A stretch of DNA of 64,000 nt from Thiocystis violacea (GTDB lineage: Bacteria > Pseudomonadota > Gammaproteobacteria > Chromatiales > Chromatiaceae), in NCBI RefSeq assembly GCF_016583565.1, contig NZ_NRRF01000027.1:1-64000 (forward strand). Direction: 5' to 3'. The notes below the pieces were generated by a model, which was given only the letters and a program-made list of their open reading frames with translations, made no database searches and had not been told where the DNA came from. A program made the translations under genes and the position numbers. Of this stretch, positions 39,534 through 48,491 are shown piece by piece. Position 1 is the stretch's first letter; each line of letters begins with the position of its first letter.

Positions 39534-40862
39534 TCAGATGCACTCCCGCGCGATCTCGGAGAGCTCGACCCGCGCGCGCAGGCGCCGCGACAGCATGAAG
39601 GAGCCCATGAACTTGCGGTGCAGGAACATGGTCTCGGGGTCCGGCGCGGTGGTGAAGACGCCGGAGTGGAACAGGTCCCGGCCGCTGTGGTACACGCGCT
39701 CGAAGAGGTCCGAGGTGCCGAAGTTGTAGTGCCCCGGATGTTTCAACGGCTCCGACGCCATCTGCAGCAGATCCATCATGGCTTCGACGTGCTGCTTCGG
39801 ATCGGTCTCCCCGACATAGCCGAGCCCGACGCAGGCGGCGCGCACCCCGTCGCGGTCCTCCGCGATCGCGGACCGCGCAAGGTTGCGGAACTGCGCCACC
39901 AACTCGGGTGAGACGGGCTTGGTCGCACCGAAGTCCAGGAGGACGATACGGCCGCTGTCCGCGTCATAGAGATAATTCGCGAAGTTCGGATCCGTCTGCA
40001 CCAGGCTCAGCTCGAACAGCTCGCGCAGCGTCAGCCGCATCAAGAGGGTGGCGGCCCGGTCGCGCTCGGCGCTGCGGTAGTCCGGTCCGGCGAGCTGATC
40101 GATGGGGACGCCATCGGCGAAATCCATCGCCAGGATGCTGGGTGTCGTCAGGTCGCGGTGAACGCCCGGGATGACGAAGTCCGCGTCGTTGCCGAGCCGG
40201 TCGCGATAGGCATCCATGGCGTCCGCCTCCGCGGCATAGTCGGCCTCGCGGTGGAGTTGCCGACGGGCTTCGTCCAGGAATGGGGCGATGTCGATGCCCT
40301 TGGGCGCCATGCCGAGCGAGCGCCCGAGAAAGGCCAGATTGTCGATGTCGCTGTCGATGCTCTCGCGCACGCCGGGGAACTGGATCTTGAGCGCCAGCCG
40401 GCGCCCGTCCTTCGTCTCCGCCCGGTGCACCTGTCCGATGGAGGCCGAGGCGATGGGTGTGAGTTCGAAGCGCTTGAACCGCCTGTTCCAGTCCGTGCCG
40501 TACGCGTTCTCCAGCACGCGGGAGAGCTGGCTCAAGGGCATGGGCTCCGAGCGGTCTCTGAGCGCGGACATGATCTCGGCCGCCTCGGGCGTGAAGATGT
40601 CCGAGCCGTCCATGGACATCAGCTGCCCCATCTTCATCACCGCGCCGCGCATGCGCGCCAGACGCTCGGTAAAGCGCCGCGTATGCTCCGGCGAGAGCTG
40701 GATCCGCGCCGGTTGCCCGCCGTTGCGGGTGCGGGCGATCTCGATGAGGCCCTTGAAGCCGACGCCCGCGGCCAGGTCGCCGGTGGCACGCCCAAGGTGC
40801 CAGAGGCGGCTCAGTCGATTGCTGGGAACGGCGGTGCCGCGTGAGTCGGACTTCTGGGTCAT
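39534..40862 (-). CDS. ABC1/AarF/UbiB family atypical kinase-like protein
   Basis: The 442-residue protein has the family's KxGQ motif in AVMKMGQLMSMDG near residue 76, the alanine-rich loop in ASASIGQVHRAE near residue 138, Lys in LALKIQFPGV, and the catalytic/metal region QTDPNFANYLYD then LLDFGATKPV. No C-terminal membrane helices are seen, unlike E. coli UbiB (546 residues), so this is a shorter relative. Members act as ATPases for coenzyme Q synthesis or lipid handling. It is divergent from recC across about 205 bp. Confidence 0.9.
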   Translation of the reverse strand: MTQKSDSRGTAVPSNRLSRLWHLGRATGDLAAGVGFKGLIEIARTRNGGQPARIQLSPEHTRRFTERLARMRGAVMKMGQLMSMDGSDIFTPEAAEIMSALRDRSEPMPLSQLSRVLENAYGTDWNRRFKRFELTPIASASIGQVHRAETKDGRRLALKIQFPGVRESIDSDIDNLAFLGRSLGMAPKGIDIAPFLDEARRQLHREADYAAEADAMDAYRDRLGNDADFVIPGVHRDLTTPSILAMDFADGVPIDQLAGPDYRSAERDRAATLLMRLTLRELFELSLVQTDPNFANYLYDADSGRIVLLDFGATKPVSPELVAQFRNLARSAIAEDRDGVRAACVGLGYVGETDPKQHVEAMMDLLQMASEPLKHPGHYNFGTSDLFERVYHSGRDLFHSGVFTTAPDPETMFLHRKFMGSFMLSRRLRARVELSEIARECI

Positions 40863-41067
40863 GGGGGTTCCTTCCGGTTGCGGGGGCTTGGATCAAGGGG
40901 CAGTGGGTAAAATGACAAGTGGGCAAATTGGTGACGATCGCTTACGACTGCAAGTCGGGGCAGTCTGTTGAATCAGGATCCGATGAATCAGGACCCGATG
41001 AGCTCGGGGTTCGCCGCCGACCCGTCCTGGAACGGGTCTGAAACGCATCGATAGCCAGGAGATCACC

Positions 41068-44000
41068 GTGGTCGACCGACACTCCGATCCAACGCGGGGC
41101 TGGCCCACCGGCTTTATGCTCATCCAGGGCAATCGGCTGGAGGATCTGCGTAGCCTCATGGTCACCTGGATGCGGCGCTATCCGCTGGCGCCGCTGGAGG
41201 ATGAGTTGATCCTGGTCCAGAGCAACGGCATCGCCCAATGGCTCAAGCTGGCCCTGGCCGCGAACCCCGGTGAGAACCCGGATGGCGGGGATCTGGGCGG
41301 AGGCTGCGGGATCGCCGCCGCCATGCAGGTGATGCTCCCGGCGCGCTTCATCTGGCAGGCCTATCGCGACGTGTTGGGCGACCTGCCGGAAAGCTCGCCG
41401 TTCGACAAGGCGCCGCTGACCTGGCGGCTGTTTCGGCTGTTGGGCGCGCTCGTCAATCAGGCGCCCGATCTCCAGGTTTGTCTGGCGCCGCTGCGCGGAT
41501 TCCTGGAGGGCGACGACGAGCCCAAGCGCCGCTATCAGCTCGCCGTGCGGCTCGCCGATCTCTTCGACCAGTATCAGGTCTACCGCGCCGACTGGCTGGA
41601 AGCCTGGCAGTCGGGCGAGGACGTGCTGATTCGACCCAATGGCCATCGCGAGCCGCTGCCGGATGCGCAGCGCTGGCAGCCGGTCCTGTGGCGCGCCTTG
41701 ACGGCCGACGTCGCCGCAGAGGTCGCGCCGGACGCCGCCCCGCTCGATCGGGCGAGCCGGGCGGAGGTGCATCGGATTTTCCTGCGCGCGCTGTCCGGCG
41801 GGGACTCCGATTCGGCCGAGCTTGCCACCCCCGAGCTTCCACGCCGGGTCATCGTCTTCGGCATCTCCTCCCTCCCGCACCAGATGCTGGAGGTGCTGGA
41901 GGCCGTCGCCGGCCGATCACAGGTGATGCTCTTCGTCCTCAATCCCAGCCAGCACTACTGGGGCGACATCATCGAGGGCCGCGAACTGTTTCGGCAGCGC
42001 TATCGCCGCACGGCGGACCGCAAGGTTCCGGAGGCGCTGGACGAGACCCAGTGGCACCTGCACGGCCACCCGCTGCTGGCGGCCTGGGGCAAGCAGGGCC
42101 GCGACTATATCCGCCTGCTCGACGAGCACGATCAGCGTGAGCGCTACGAAGGCCACTTCCAGTCCCAAGCGCTGTCGATCGACCTCTTCGACTCCCCCGG
42201 CGCCCAGACCCTGCTGCAACAGCTCCAGGATGACATCCTCGAACTGCGCCCGCTGCACGAGCGCCAGGCGCTCGGCGCCCGCATCGACCCCGGCCGGGAT
42301 CGCAGCCTCGCCTTTCTGGTCGCCCACAGCCCGCAGCGCGAGATCGAGATCCTGCACGATCAGCTGCTGGATGCCTTCGCGCAGTCGGCCAACCAGGGCA
42401 GGCCGCTGCAGCCGCGCGACGTCCTGGTGATGGTGCCGGACATCGACGTCTACGCCCCGCATATCCAAGCCGTCTTTGGGCGGCTCGGCCCCGAGGACCC
42501 GCGCCATCTCCCCTTCAATGTCTCGGACCAGGGCCAGCGTCGGCGCAACCCGCTGCTGATCGGACTGGAAACCCTGCTGGGTCTACCGCGCGCCCGCTTC
42601 GCGGTCAGCGAGCTGCTCGACCTGCTGGACATCCCCGCCTTGCGCGAGCGTTTCGGCATCGGCGAGCCGGACCTGCCCCGGCTGCGCGGGTGGATCTCCG
42701 GGGCCAACATCCGTTGGGGGCTGGACGCCAGGCAGCGGGCCGCCCTCGGGCTCCCGGACGGCCTGGAGCAGTGCACCTGGCGCTTCGGCCTGCGGCGCAT
42801 GCTGCTCGGGTTCGCGACCGGCGGCGCCGGGGCCTGGCGGGGTGTCGAGCCCTACGACGAGATCGGCGGGCTGGAGGCCGCCTTGGTCGGCCCGCTGGTC
42901 CAGCTTCTGGAGATGCTCGACCGCTCTTTGCAGGCGCTGCAGTCGCCCCGGACGCCGGGCGACTGGGCGGCGCTGATCTCACAGCTCATGGCGGACGCCT
43001 TCAGCGAGGTGAGCGAGACCGACGGTCTGGCCGTCGCCCAGGTCGAGCAGGCGCTGGAGCAATGGGCGGCGGACTGCCGCCACGGCGGGCTGGATGACGA
43101 AGACCTGCCGCTGGACGTCGTGCGGGACGCGCTGCTCGCCGCACTCGACCAGCCGACCCTCACCCAACGCTTCCTGGCCGGCTCGGTGAACTTCGCGACC
43201 CTGATGCCGATGCGCGCCATTCCCTTCCGTCAGATCTGGCTGCTCGGCATGAGCGATGGCGACTACCCGCGCAGCCGTCGTCCGCCCGACTTCGATCTCA
43301 TGGCGGGCGACTACCGTCCGGGCGACCGCTCGCGCCGCGAAGACGACCGCTACCTCTTCCTGGAGGCCCTGCTCTCGGCGCGCGAGCGGCTGGTCATCAG
43401 CTGGGTGGGGCGCGGCATTCGCGACAACAGCCCGCGCCCGCCCTCCGTGCTCGTCGGCCAGCTGCGGGACCACATCGCCGCCGGCTGGCAGGCCGAAGAG
43501 GAGGGGACGTCCCTGCTCGACGCCTTGACCACGGAGCATCCGCTGCAACCCTTCAGCCCCCACTATTTCACGCCCGAGCAGCGTCCTCAGCTCTTCACCT
43601 ATGCCGCCGAATGGCGCAGCGTCCACGACCTGGCAGCTCAACCAGACCCGCCGCAGGCCCTTTCGGTCTGGATGCCGGAGGGGCCGATTGGTCTCAAGTC
43701 GCTCCTGAACGTCCTCAAGTCCCCCGTCGATGCCTTCTTCAACGAGCGTCTGCGCATCCCCTCGCCGGAGGACACCGTGGGTCTGGCGGATGTCGAGACC
43801 TTCGCGCTGGACGGGCTCGGCACCTGGCAGCTCAAGGACGAGCTGATGGCGCAGGCGTTCGAGCCAGATCTGAGTGACGAAGCGCTGGAAGCGCGCTTGC
43901 GCGCCGGTATCCAGCGCTTCCAGGCCCAGGGCCGGCTCCTGGAGGGGAGCTTCGGCGAGCTGATGGGGGACGGGCTCATCGAGACCCTGCCCGAGCTTTA

Positions 44001-44748
44001 CGCGTCTTGGGTGCGCGCCCTCGCGCGATGGCCGCGCCCATTGGAGCGACCGATCCTGGTCCAACTCCAGGTCCAGTTGCCCGACGGCCGCCTGCTGAAT
44101 CTGGAGGAGAGCATCGCCGGGCTGCGCGAGGGTGACGACGGCCGCGGTCAGGTGCTGCTGCAAACCAGCGGCCTGACCAAGAACCGCAGGTACCAGTGGC
44201 GCAATGCCATCCGGCCCTGGCTGGTGCATCTGGCGGCCCAGCTCGGCGGTGAACCTGTGACCACCAGCCTGCTCACGCCCTCGGGCGAGGCGTCGTTCGC
44301 GCCCCTGCCAGCCGAGGCGGCGCGGGCCGCGCTGGAGGCGCTGCTGCTCGCATGGTGGCGGGGCATGCAGGCGCCCGTCCCGGTCGGCTTGAATGCCGCC
44401 ATGGCCTGGCTCGACTGCGACGGGCCGAGCGCGATCCGGGATCAGGATGCGGATCTCGCCAAGGCATGGGACAAGGCCAGCAGCGCTTTCGAGCGAGACC
44501 TGCAATACAGCGCCTACCTGGGCCGCTGTTATGAGAGCTTCGATGACTTGTGGGCGCCCGCCCGTGGGAGCGCCGCCCCGGCGCGACCGGCCTCGGCCGC
44601 AACCGTCGCGGCGGGGCGCCGCTCCCACCCTGGAGGCTCGGAGCCAGAACCCCTCGGGGATTTCGCCAACTGGACCCACAGGCTCTACGCCCAACTCCAC
44701 GCCGCGCTGCACGCGGCCGTCAAGGCACAGGGAGGGCGCGGCGAATGA
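41068..44748 (+). CDS. recC: Exodeoxyribonuclease V subunit gamma
   Basis: The 1226-residue RecC is the Chi-scanning, inactive-helicase subunit of RecBCD. It begins with MLIQGNRLEDLRSLM near residue 17, and SNGIAQWLKLALA follows, both typical. The start is GTG with AGGAG eight bases upstream. The length is close to the E. coli protein (1122), with an extension near the end. Residues about 1166-1187 (GSAAPARPASAATVAAGRR) are encoded by a REP palindrome and look like an inserted linker. The stop overlaps the recB start in ATGA. The order recC-recB-recD lacks ptrA, unlike E. coli. Confidence 0.96.
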   Translation: MVDRHSDPTRGWPTGFMLIQGNRLEDLRSLMVTWMRRYPLAPLEDELILVQSNGIAQWLKLALAANPGENPDGGDLGGGCGIAAAMQVMLPARFIWQAYRDVLGDLPESSPFDKAPLTWRLFRLLGALVNQAPDLQVCLAPLRGFLEGDDEPKRRYQLAVRLADLFDQYQVYRADWLEAWQSGEDVLIRPNGHREPLPDAQRWQPVLWRALTADVAAEVAPDAAPLDRASRAEVHRIFLRALSGGDSDSAELATPELPRRVIVFGISSLPHQMLEVLEAVAGRSQVMLFVLNPSQHYWGDIIEGRELFRQRYRRTADRKVPEALDETQWHLHGHPLLAAWGKQGRDYIRLLDEHDQRERYEGHFQSQALSIDLFDSPGAQTLLQQLQDDILELRPLHERQALGARIDPGRDRSLAFLVAHSPQREIEILHDQLLDAFAQSANQGRPLQPRDVLVMVPDIDVYAPHIQAVFGRLGPEDPRHLPFNVSDQGQRRRNPLLIGLETLLGLPRARFAVSELLDLLDIPALRERFGIGEPDLPRLRGWISGANIRWGLDARQRAALGLPDGLEQCTWRFGLRRMLLGFATGGAGAWRGVEPYDEIGGLEAALVGPLVQLLEMLDRSLQALQSPRTPGDWAALISQLMADAFSEVSETDGLAVAQVEQALEQWAADCRHGGLDDEDLPLDVVRDALLAALDQPTLTQRFLAGSVNFATLMPMRAIPFRQIWLLGMSDGDYPRSRRPPDFDLMAGDYRPGDRSRREDDRYLFLEALLSARERLVISWVGRGIRDNSPRPPSVLVGQLRDHIAAGWQAEEEGTSLLDALTTEHPLQPFSPHYFTPEQRPQLFTYAAEWRSVHDLAAQPDPPQALSVWMPEGPIGLKSLLNVLKSPVDAFFNERLRIPSPEDTVGLADVETFALDGLGTWQLKDELMAQAFEPDLSDEALEARLRAGIQRFQAQGRLLEGSFGELMGDGLIETLPELYASWVRALARWPRPLERPILVQLQVQLPDGRLLNLEESIAGLREGDDGRGQVLLQTSGLTKNRRYQWRNAIRPWLVHLAAQLGGEPVTTSLLTPSGEASFAPLPAEAARAALEALLLAWWRGMQAPVPVGLNAAMAWLDCDGPSAIRDQDADLAKAWDKASSAFERDLQYSAYLGRCYESFDDLWAPARGSAAPARPASAATVAAGRRSHPGGSEPEPLGDFANWTHRLYAQLHAALHAAVKAQGGRGE
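44564..44628 (+). repeat. REP palindrome inside the recC coding sequence
   Basis: Two 24-bp arms (44564-44587 and 44605-44628) pair at 22 of 24 positions around a 17-bp spacer. The arm GTGGGAGCG...CGCGAC is of the REP type common in pseudomonads and Chromatiales. Its length keeps the recC frame open and adds roughly 22 residues. Confidence 0.85.
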
Positions 44749-47700
44749 CCACCCCGATTCAGCGTCTCGAACCGCTGCGCTTTCCGCTCCAGGGCTCGCG
44801 CCTCATCGAGGCCAGTGCCGGCACGGGCAAGACCTTCACCCTGGCCATGCTCTATCTGCGGCTGATCCTCCAGCACGGCGAAGGCCATGCCTTCCATCAC
44901 GCCCTGCTGCCGCCTGAGATCCTGGTCGTGACCTTCACCAATGCCGCGACCGACGAGCTGCGCGACCGCATCCGCCGGCGCCTGGTCGAGGCCGCGGCCG
45001 TCTTTCGCGGCCAGGTCGCGGACGCGGATGCCGACCCCCTGCTGCTCCAGCTGCGCGACGAGCTGGGCGCCGAGGCGACGACACGCGGCGCGCGCCAGCT
45101 CGAATGCGCCGCGGAGTGGATGGACGAGGCCGCCATCTCCACCATCCACGCCTGGTGCTACCGCATGCTGCGCGAGCATGCCTTCGACAGTGGCAACGCC
45201 TTCGATCAGCAGCTCGAAAACAGCGATGGTGACCTGCTGCAACAGGCGACGGAGGACTACTGGCGTAGCTTCTATCTGAACATGGGTCGGGACGACCTGG
45301 CGCTGGTGCGGGGCTACTGGAAGACGCCTGTCGATCTGGTCGAGGCCCTGCGGCGCCTGCTCCCCTATGCCGACCGCCTGCCGCAGGCGGACCCGCCGGA
45401 GACGGGCATTCGCGACTGCCGGGCCGCGAAAGACAGCCGCGTCCAAGCGCTCAAGACACAATGGTCGCAGCAGGCGCACGCGGACGCGCTGGAGCAACTC
45501 TTCGATCAGGCCGCCGCAGCCAAGGCGTTCAAGCAGAGCAGCCTCAATCGCGGTCATCGCGCGGGCGTGCTGCAGGGGCTGCGGCAATGGATGGCGTCGC
45601 CGGAGCAGGTCGCGCCCGACTTCTTTGACAAGTCCGGCAAGTCCTGGCGGCGCATGTCTTCGCTCGACATCGCCGAGATCTGGATCGACCCGGCCACGGC
45701 CCCGGCCGAGCATCCCGCCTGCCGCGCGCTGACGAAGCTCCATGCGCAGCTGGACGATCTCCCCGAGCCTTATGCCGAGCTGCTGACTCACGCGGTCCAC
45801 TGGGTCAAGTCGCGTCTGGAGACGGAGAAGCGGCGTCAGGCCCTTTTGACTCAGAATGACCTCCTGATTCGGCTCGATCAGGCGCTTTGTTCGGAGCGCG
45901 GCGAACGGCTCGCGGACTCGATCCGCCGGCAATTCCCGGTCGCCCTGGTCGATGAGTTCCAAGACACGGATCCGCTCCAGTACCGCATCTTCGACAGCAT
46001 CTATCGGGTCCGTGACGCGGATCCGCAGACCGGTTTCTTCATGATCGGCGACCCCAAGCAGGCCATCTATGGGTTCAGGGGCGCGGATATCTACACCTAT
46101 CTGATCGCGCGCGCGGACACCGAGCAGCGGCACTACACGCTGGACACCAACTACCGCTCCTCCAAGGCCCTCATCACGGCGGTCAATGCGCTCTTCCAGC
46201 TCGGCGAGCAGGGTGCCGGCCGGGGCGCCTTCCTGTTTCGCCAGGGCGACGACAACCCGGTGCCCTTTTTCGCCGTGCAACCGCGTAAGGACGCCCAAGG
46301 CACGCTCCTCCTCGACGGTCAGCCCTGCGCGCCGCTCCAGGTCTGGCTGGTCGAGGACGACATCGGCAAAGGACACTACGGCGAGCTGATGGCGGAGGTC
46401 GCCGCCAGGGAGATCGCGCGGCTGCTCCGGCAGGGGCAGGAGGACCGCGCCCGTCTGCCCGACGGCGAAGGCGGGGAGCGCCGCCTGCGCCCGAGCGACC
46501 TCGCCGTCCTGGTCAACAATCGCGGCGAGGCGGACCGGGTGCGCGGTCAGCTCGCCCGACTGGGTGTGGCGAGCGTCTATCTCTCCGAACGCAGCAATGT
46601 GTTCGCGACCGCCGTCGCCGGCGAACTGGTCATCCTGCTGCGGGCCATCGCCAATCCGCTGAACGAGTGGCTGCTGCGGCAGGCCCTGGCGACCCGGCTA
46701 CTGGGATTGACCCTGGCGGAGCTGGACCGTCTCAATTGCGATGAACTCTATTGGGAGGAGCAGGGCGAGCTGTTCCGCACCTATCAGGCGCTGTGGCGGC
46801 GTCAAGGGGCCTTGCCGCTGCTCTACCGCCTGCTCGCGGACTTCCAGGTGGCCGCTCGCCTGCTGCGCGCCCCGGGTGGGGAGCGCGAACTGACAGACCT
46901 GCTGCACCTGGGTGAGCTGCTGCAGTCGGCCAGCGAACAGCTGGATGGCGAGCTGGCCCTGCTGCGCTATCTGGAGGAGTCCCGTGCCGCGGCGGACGAG
47001 GAGGCGCCCGAGGCCCAGCAACTGCGTCTGGAGAGCGACGAGCATCTGGTCCGGGTCGTGACCATCCACAAGTCCAAGGGGCTGGAGTATCCCCTGGTGT
47101 TCCTGCCCTTCATCGCCAACTCCCGCGCCGCCAAGGCCGGCGATCTGCCGCTGAAGACGCACGACGCGGACAAGCGTTTGCAGATCCACCTCGGCGGGGA
47201 CGATGCCATCCTCGCGCAGGCGGACGAGGAGCGTCTGGGCGAGGACTTGCGCAAACTCTACGTCGCCCTGACGCGGGCGCGCTATGCCAATTGGCTGGGG
47301 CTCGCGCCCGCGCCCAACTTCGCTGGCTCCGCGCTGGCCTATCTGTTGAACTCCGACGGTTCCGATCTGGGCGCCCGCGTGCGCGGGCTGTCCTGCCTCA
47401 GCGTCATCGACCTGCCGCAGGTCGACCCCGATCCCTATGAGGCTGATGTCCCGCAGGTGCTCGCGACCGCCCGCGCGGCGCCCGAGCTGCATCGCGCGCC
47501 CTGGTGGATCACCAGCTACTCCGCCCTGACACGTGAGACCCTGCCGTCGCGCAGCCTTGACGCCGAGGGGCTGGCGCCGGCGGACGTGCCCTCGGCGGAC
47601 ACGGCGGTTCAGGAGACCACCTTCGAAGAGACGGCCGCATCGCCGCCCGCGACCGGTGCTGTCCAGCTCTACCCGGACAAGCATTTGCATGCGCTGCCGC

Positions 47701-48491
47701 GCGGCAGCCGCTACGGGACCTTCCTGCACGGCATCCTGGAATGGGCCGCCACGCCGGTCGCGACAGACGCCGCGGGCCGGCGCCTGCGTGGCTTCGCCGC
47801 CGCCGTGCAGGCGCGCGCCCTGAGGCGCGAGATGCTTGGACAACGCTGCAACCTGCGTCGACTGACCGAGTGGATCGATCCGCTGGACGCCTGGCTGGAG
47901 GATTTCCTGACACGCGAGTGGATCCTGCACGGCCTCGCCGGCGACGGCGGCAGCGCAACCAGGCTGGCGCTGCGCGACCTGCCGCCCGAGCGTGTCCAGG
48001 TCGAGATGGAGTTCTGGCTGGAGAGTCGCGCCGTGGATCTGGGTGCCTTGGATCGGCTCGTCCAGCAGCATGTCCTGGTCGGACAGCCGAGGCCGCTGCT
48101 CGGCGGGCATCACATCAACGGCATGCTCAAGGGGTTCATCGACCTCGTCTTCGAGCACGATGGCCGATTCTATGTCGTGGACTGGAAGTCGAACTGGCTA
48201 GGGCCGGAGGACGCCGCCTACAGCCAGGAGGCGATGCGCGCCGCCATGCTGCATGCGCGCTATGAACTGCAGTACGTCCTCTACCTGCTCGCCTTGCACC
48301 GCCAGCTCAAGGCGCGCCTGCCGGACTATGACTATGACCGACACATCGGCGGCGCCGTCTACGTCTTTCTGCGCGGCGGCTATGCCGAGAGCCAGGGGCT
48401 CTTCATGGACAAGCCCCCACGGATTCTGATCGAGGCGCTGGACAGGATGTTCGCGGGCGCCTCTCGTGGCGCGGAGGAGGGCGCGCGATGA
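44745..48491 (+). CDS. recB: Exodeoxyribonuclease V subunit beta
   Basis: The 1248-residue RecB has an N-terminal superfamily-1 helicase and a C-terminal nuclease. Walker A is ASAGTGKTF near residue 25, Walker B is LVDEFQDTDPLQ, and motifs VTIHKSKGLEYPLVFLPF and ALTRARYA mark the rest of the helicase. The nuclease active site is seen in FIDLVFEHDGRF then VVDWKSN, followed by a Gln/Tyr-containing helix YELQYVLYLLALH. It resects double-strand ends with RecC and RecD until Chi. ATG at 44745 overlaps the recC stop, and its own stop overlaps recD. Confidence 0.97.
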   Translation: MTTPIQRLEPLRFPLQGSRLIEASAGTGKTFTLAMLYLRLILQHGEGHAFHHALLPPEILVVTFTNAATDELRDRIRRRLVEAAAVFRGQVADADADPLLLQLRDELGAEATTRGARQLECAAEWMDEAAISTIHAWCYRMLREHAFDSGNAFDQQLENSDGDLLQQATEDYWRSFYLNMGRDDLALVRGYWKTPVDLVEALRRLLPYADRLPQADPPETGIRDCRAAKDSRVQALKTQWSQQAHADALEQLFDQAAAAKAFKQSSLNRGHRAGVLQGLRQWMASPEQVAPDFFDKSGKSWRRMSSLDIAEIWIDPATAPAEHPACRALTKLHAQLDDLPEPYAELLTHAVHWVKSRLETEKRRQALLTQNDLLIRLDQALCSERGERLADSIRRQFPVALVDEFQDTDPLQYRIFDSIYRVRDADPQTGFFMIGDPKQAIYGFRGADIYTYLIARADTEQRHYTLDTNYRSSKALITAVNALFQLGEQGAGRGAFLFRQGDDNPVPFFAVQPRKDAQGTLLLDGQPCAPLQVWLVEDDIGKGHYGELMAEVAAREIARLLRQGQEDRARLPDGEGGERRLRPSDLAVLVNNRGEADRVRGQLARLGVASVYLSERSNVFATAVAGELVILLRAIANPLNEWLLRQALATRLLGLTLAELDRLNCDELYWEEQGELFRTYQALWRRQGALPLLYRLLADFQVAARLLRAPGGERELTDLLHLGELLQSASEQLDGELALLRYLEESRAAADEEAPEAQQLRLESDEHLVRVVTIHKSKGLEYPLVFLPFIANSRAAKAGDLPLKTHDADKRLQIHLGGDDAILAQADEERLGEDLRKLYVALTRARYANWLGLAPAPNFAGSALAYLLNSDGSDLGARVRGLSCLSVIDLPQVDPDPYEADVPQVLATARAAPELHRAPWWITSYSALTRETLPSRSLDAEGLAPADVPSADTAVQETTFEETAASPPATGAVQLYPDKHLHALPRGSRYGTFLHGILEWAATPVATDAAGRRLRGFAAAVQARALRREMLGQRCNLRRLTEWIDPLDAWLEDFLTREWILHGLAGDGGSATRLALRDLPPERVQVEMEFWLESRAVDLGALDRLVQQHVLVGQPRPLLGGHHINGMLKGFIDLVFEHDGRFYVVDWKSNWLGPEDAAYSQEAMRAAMLHARYELQYVLYLLALHRQLKARLPDYDYDRHIGGAVYVFLRGGYAESQGLFMDKPPRILIEALDRMFAGASRGAEEGAR

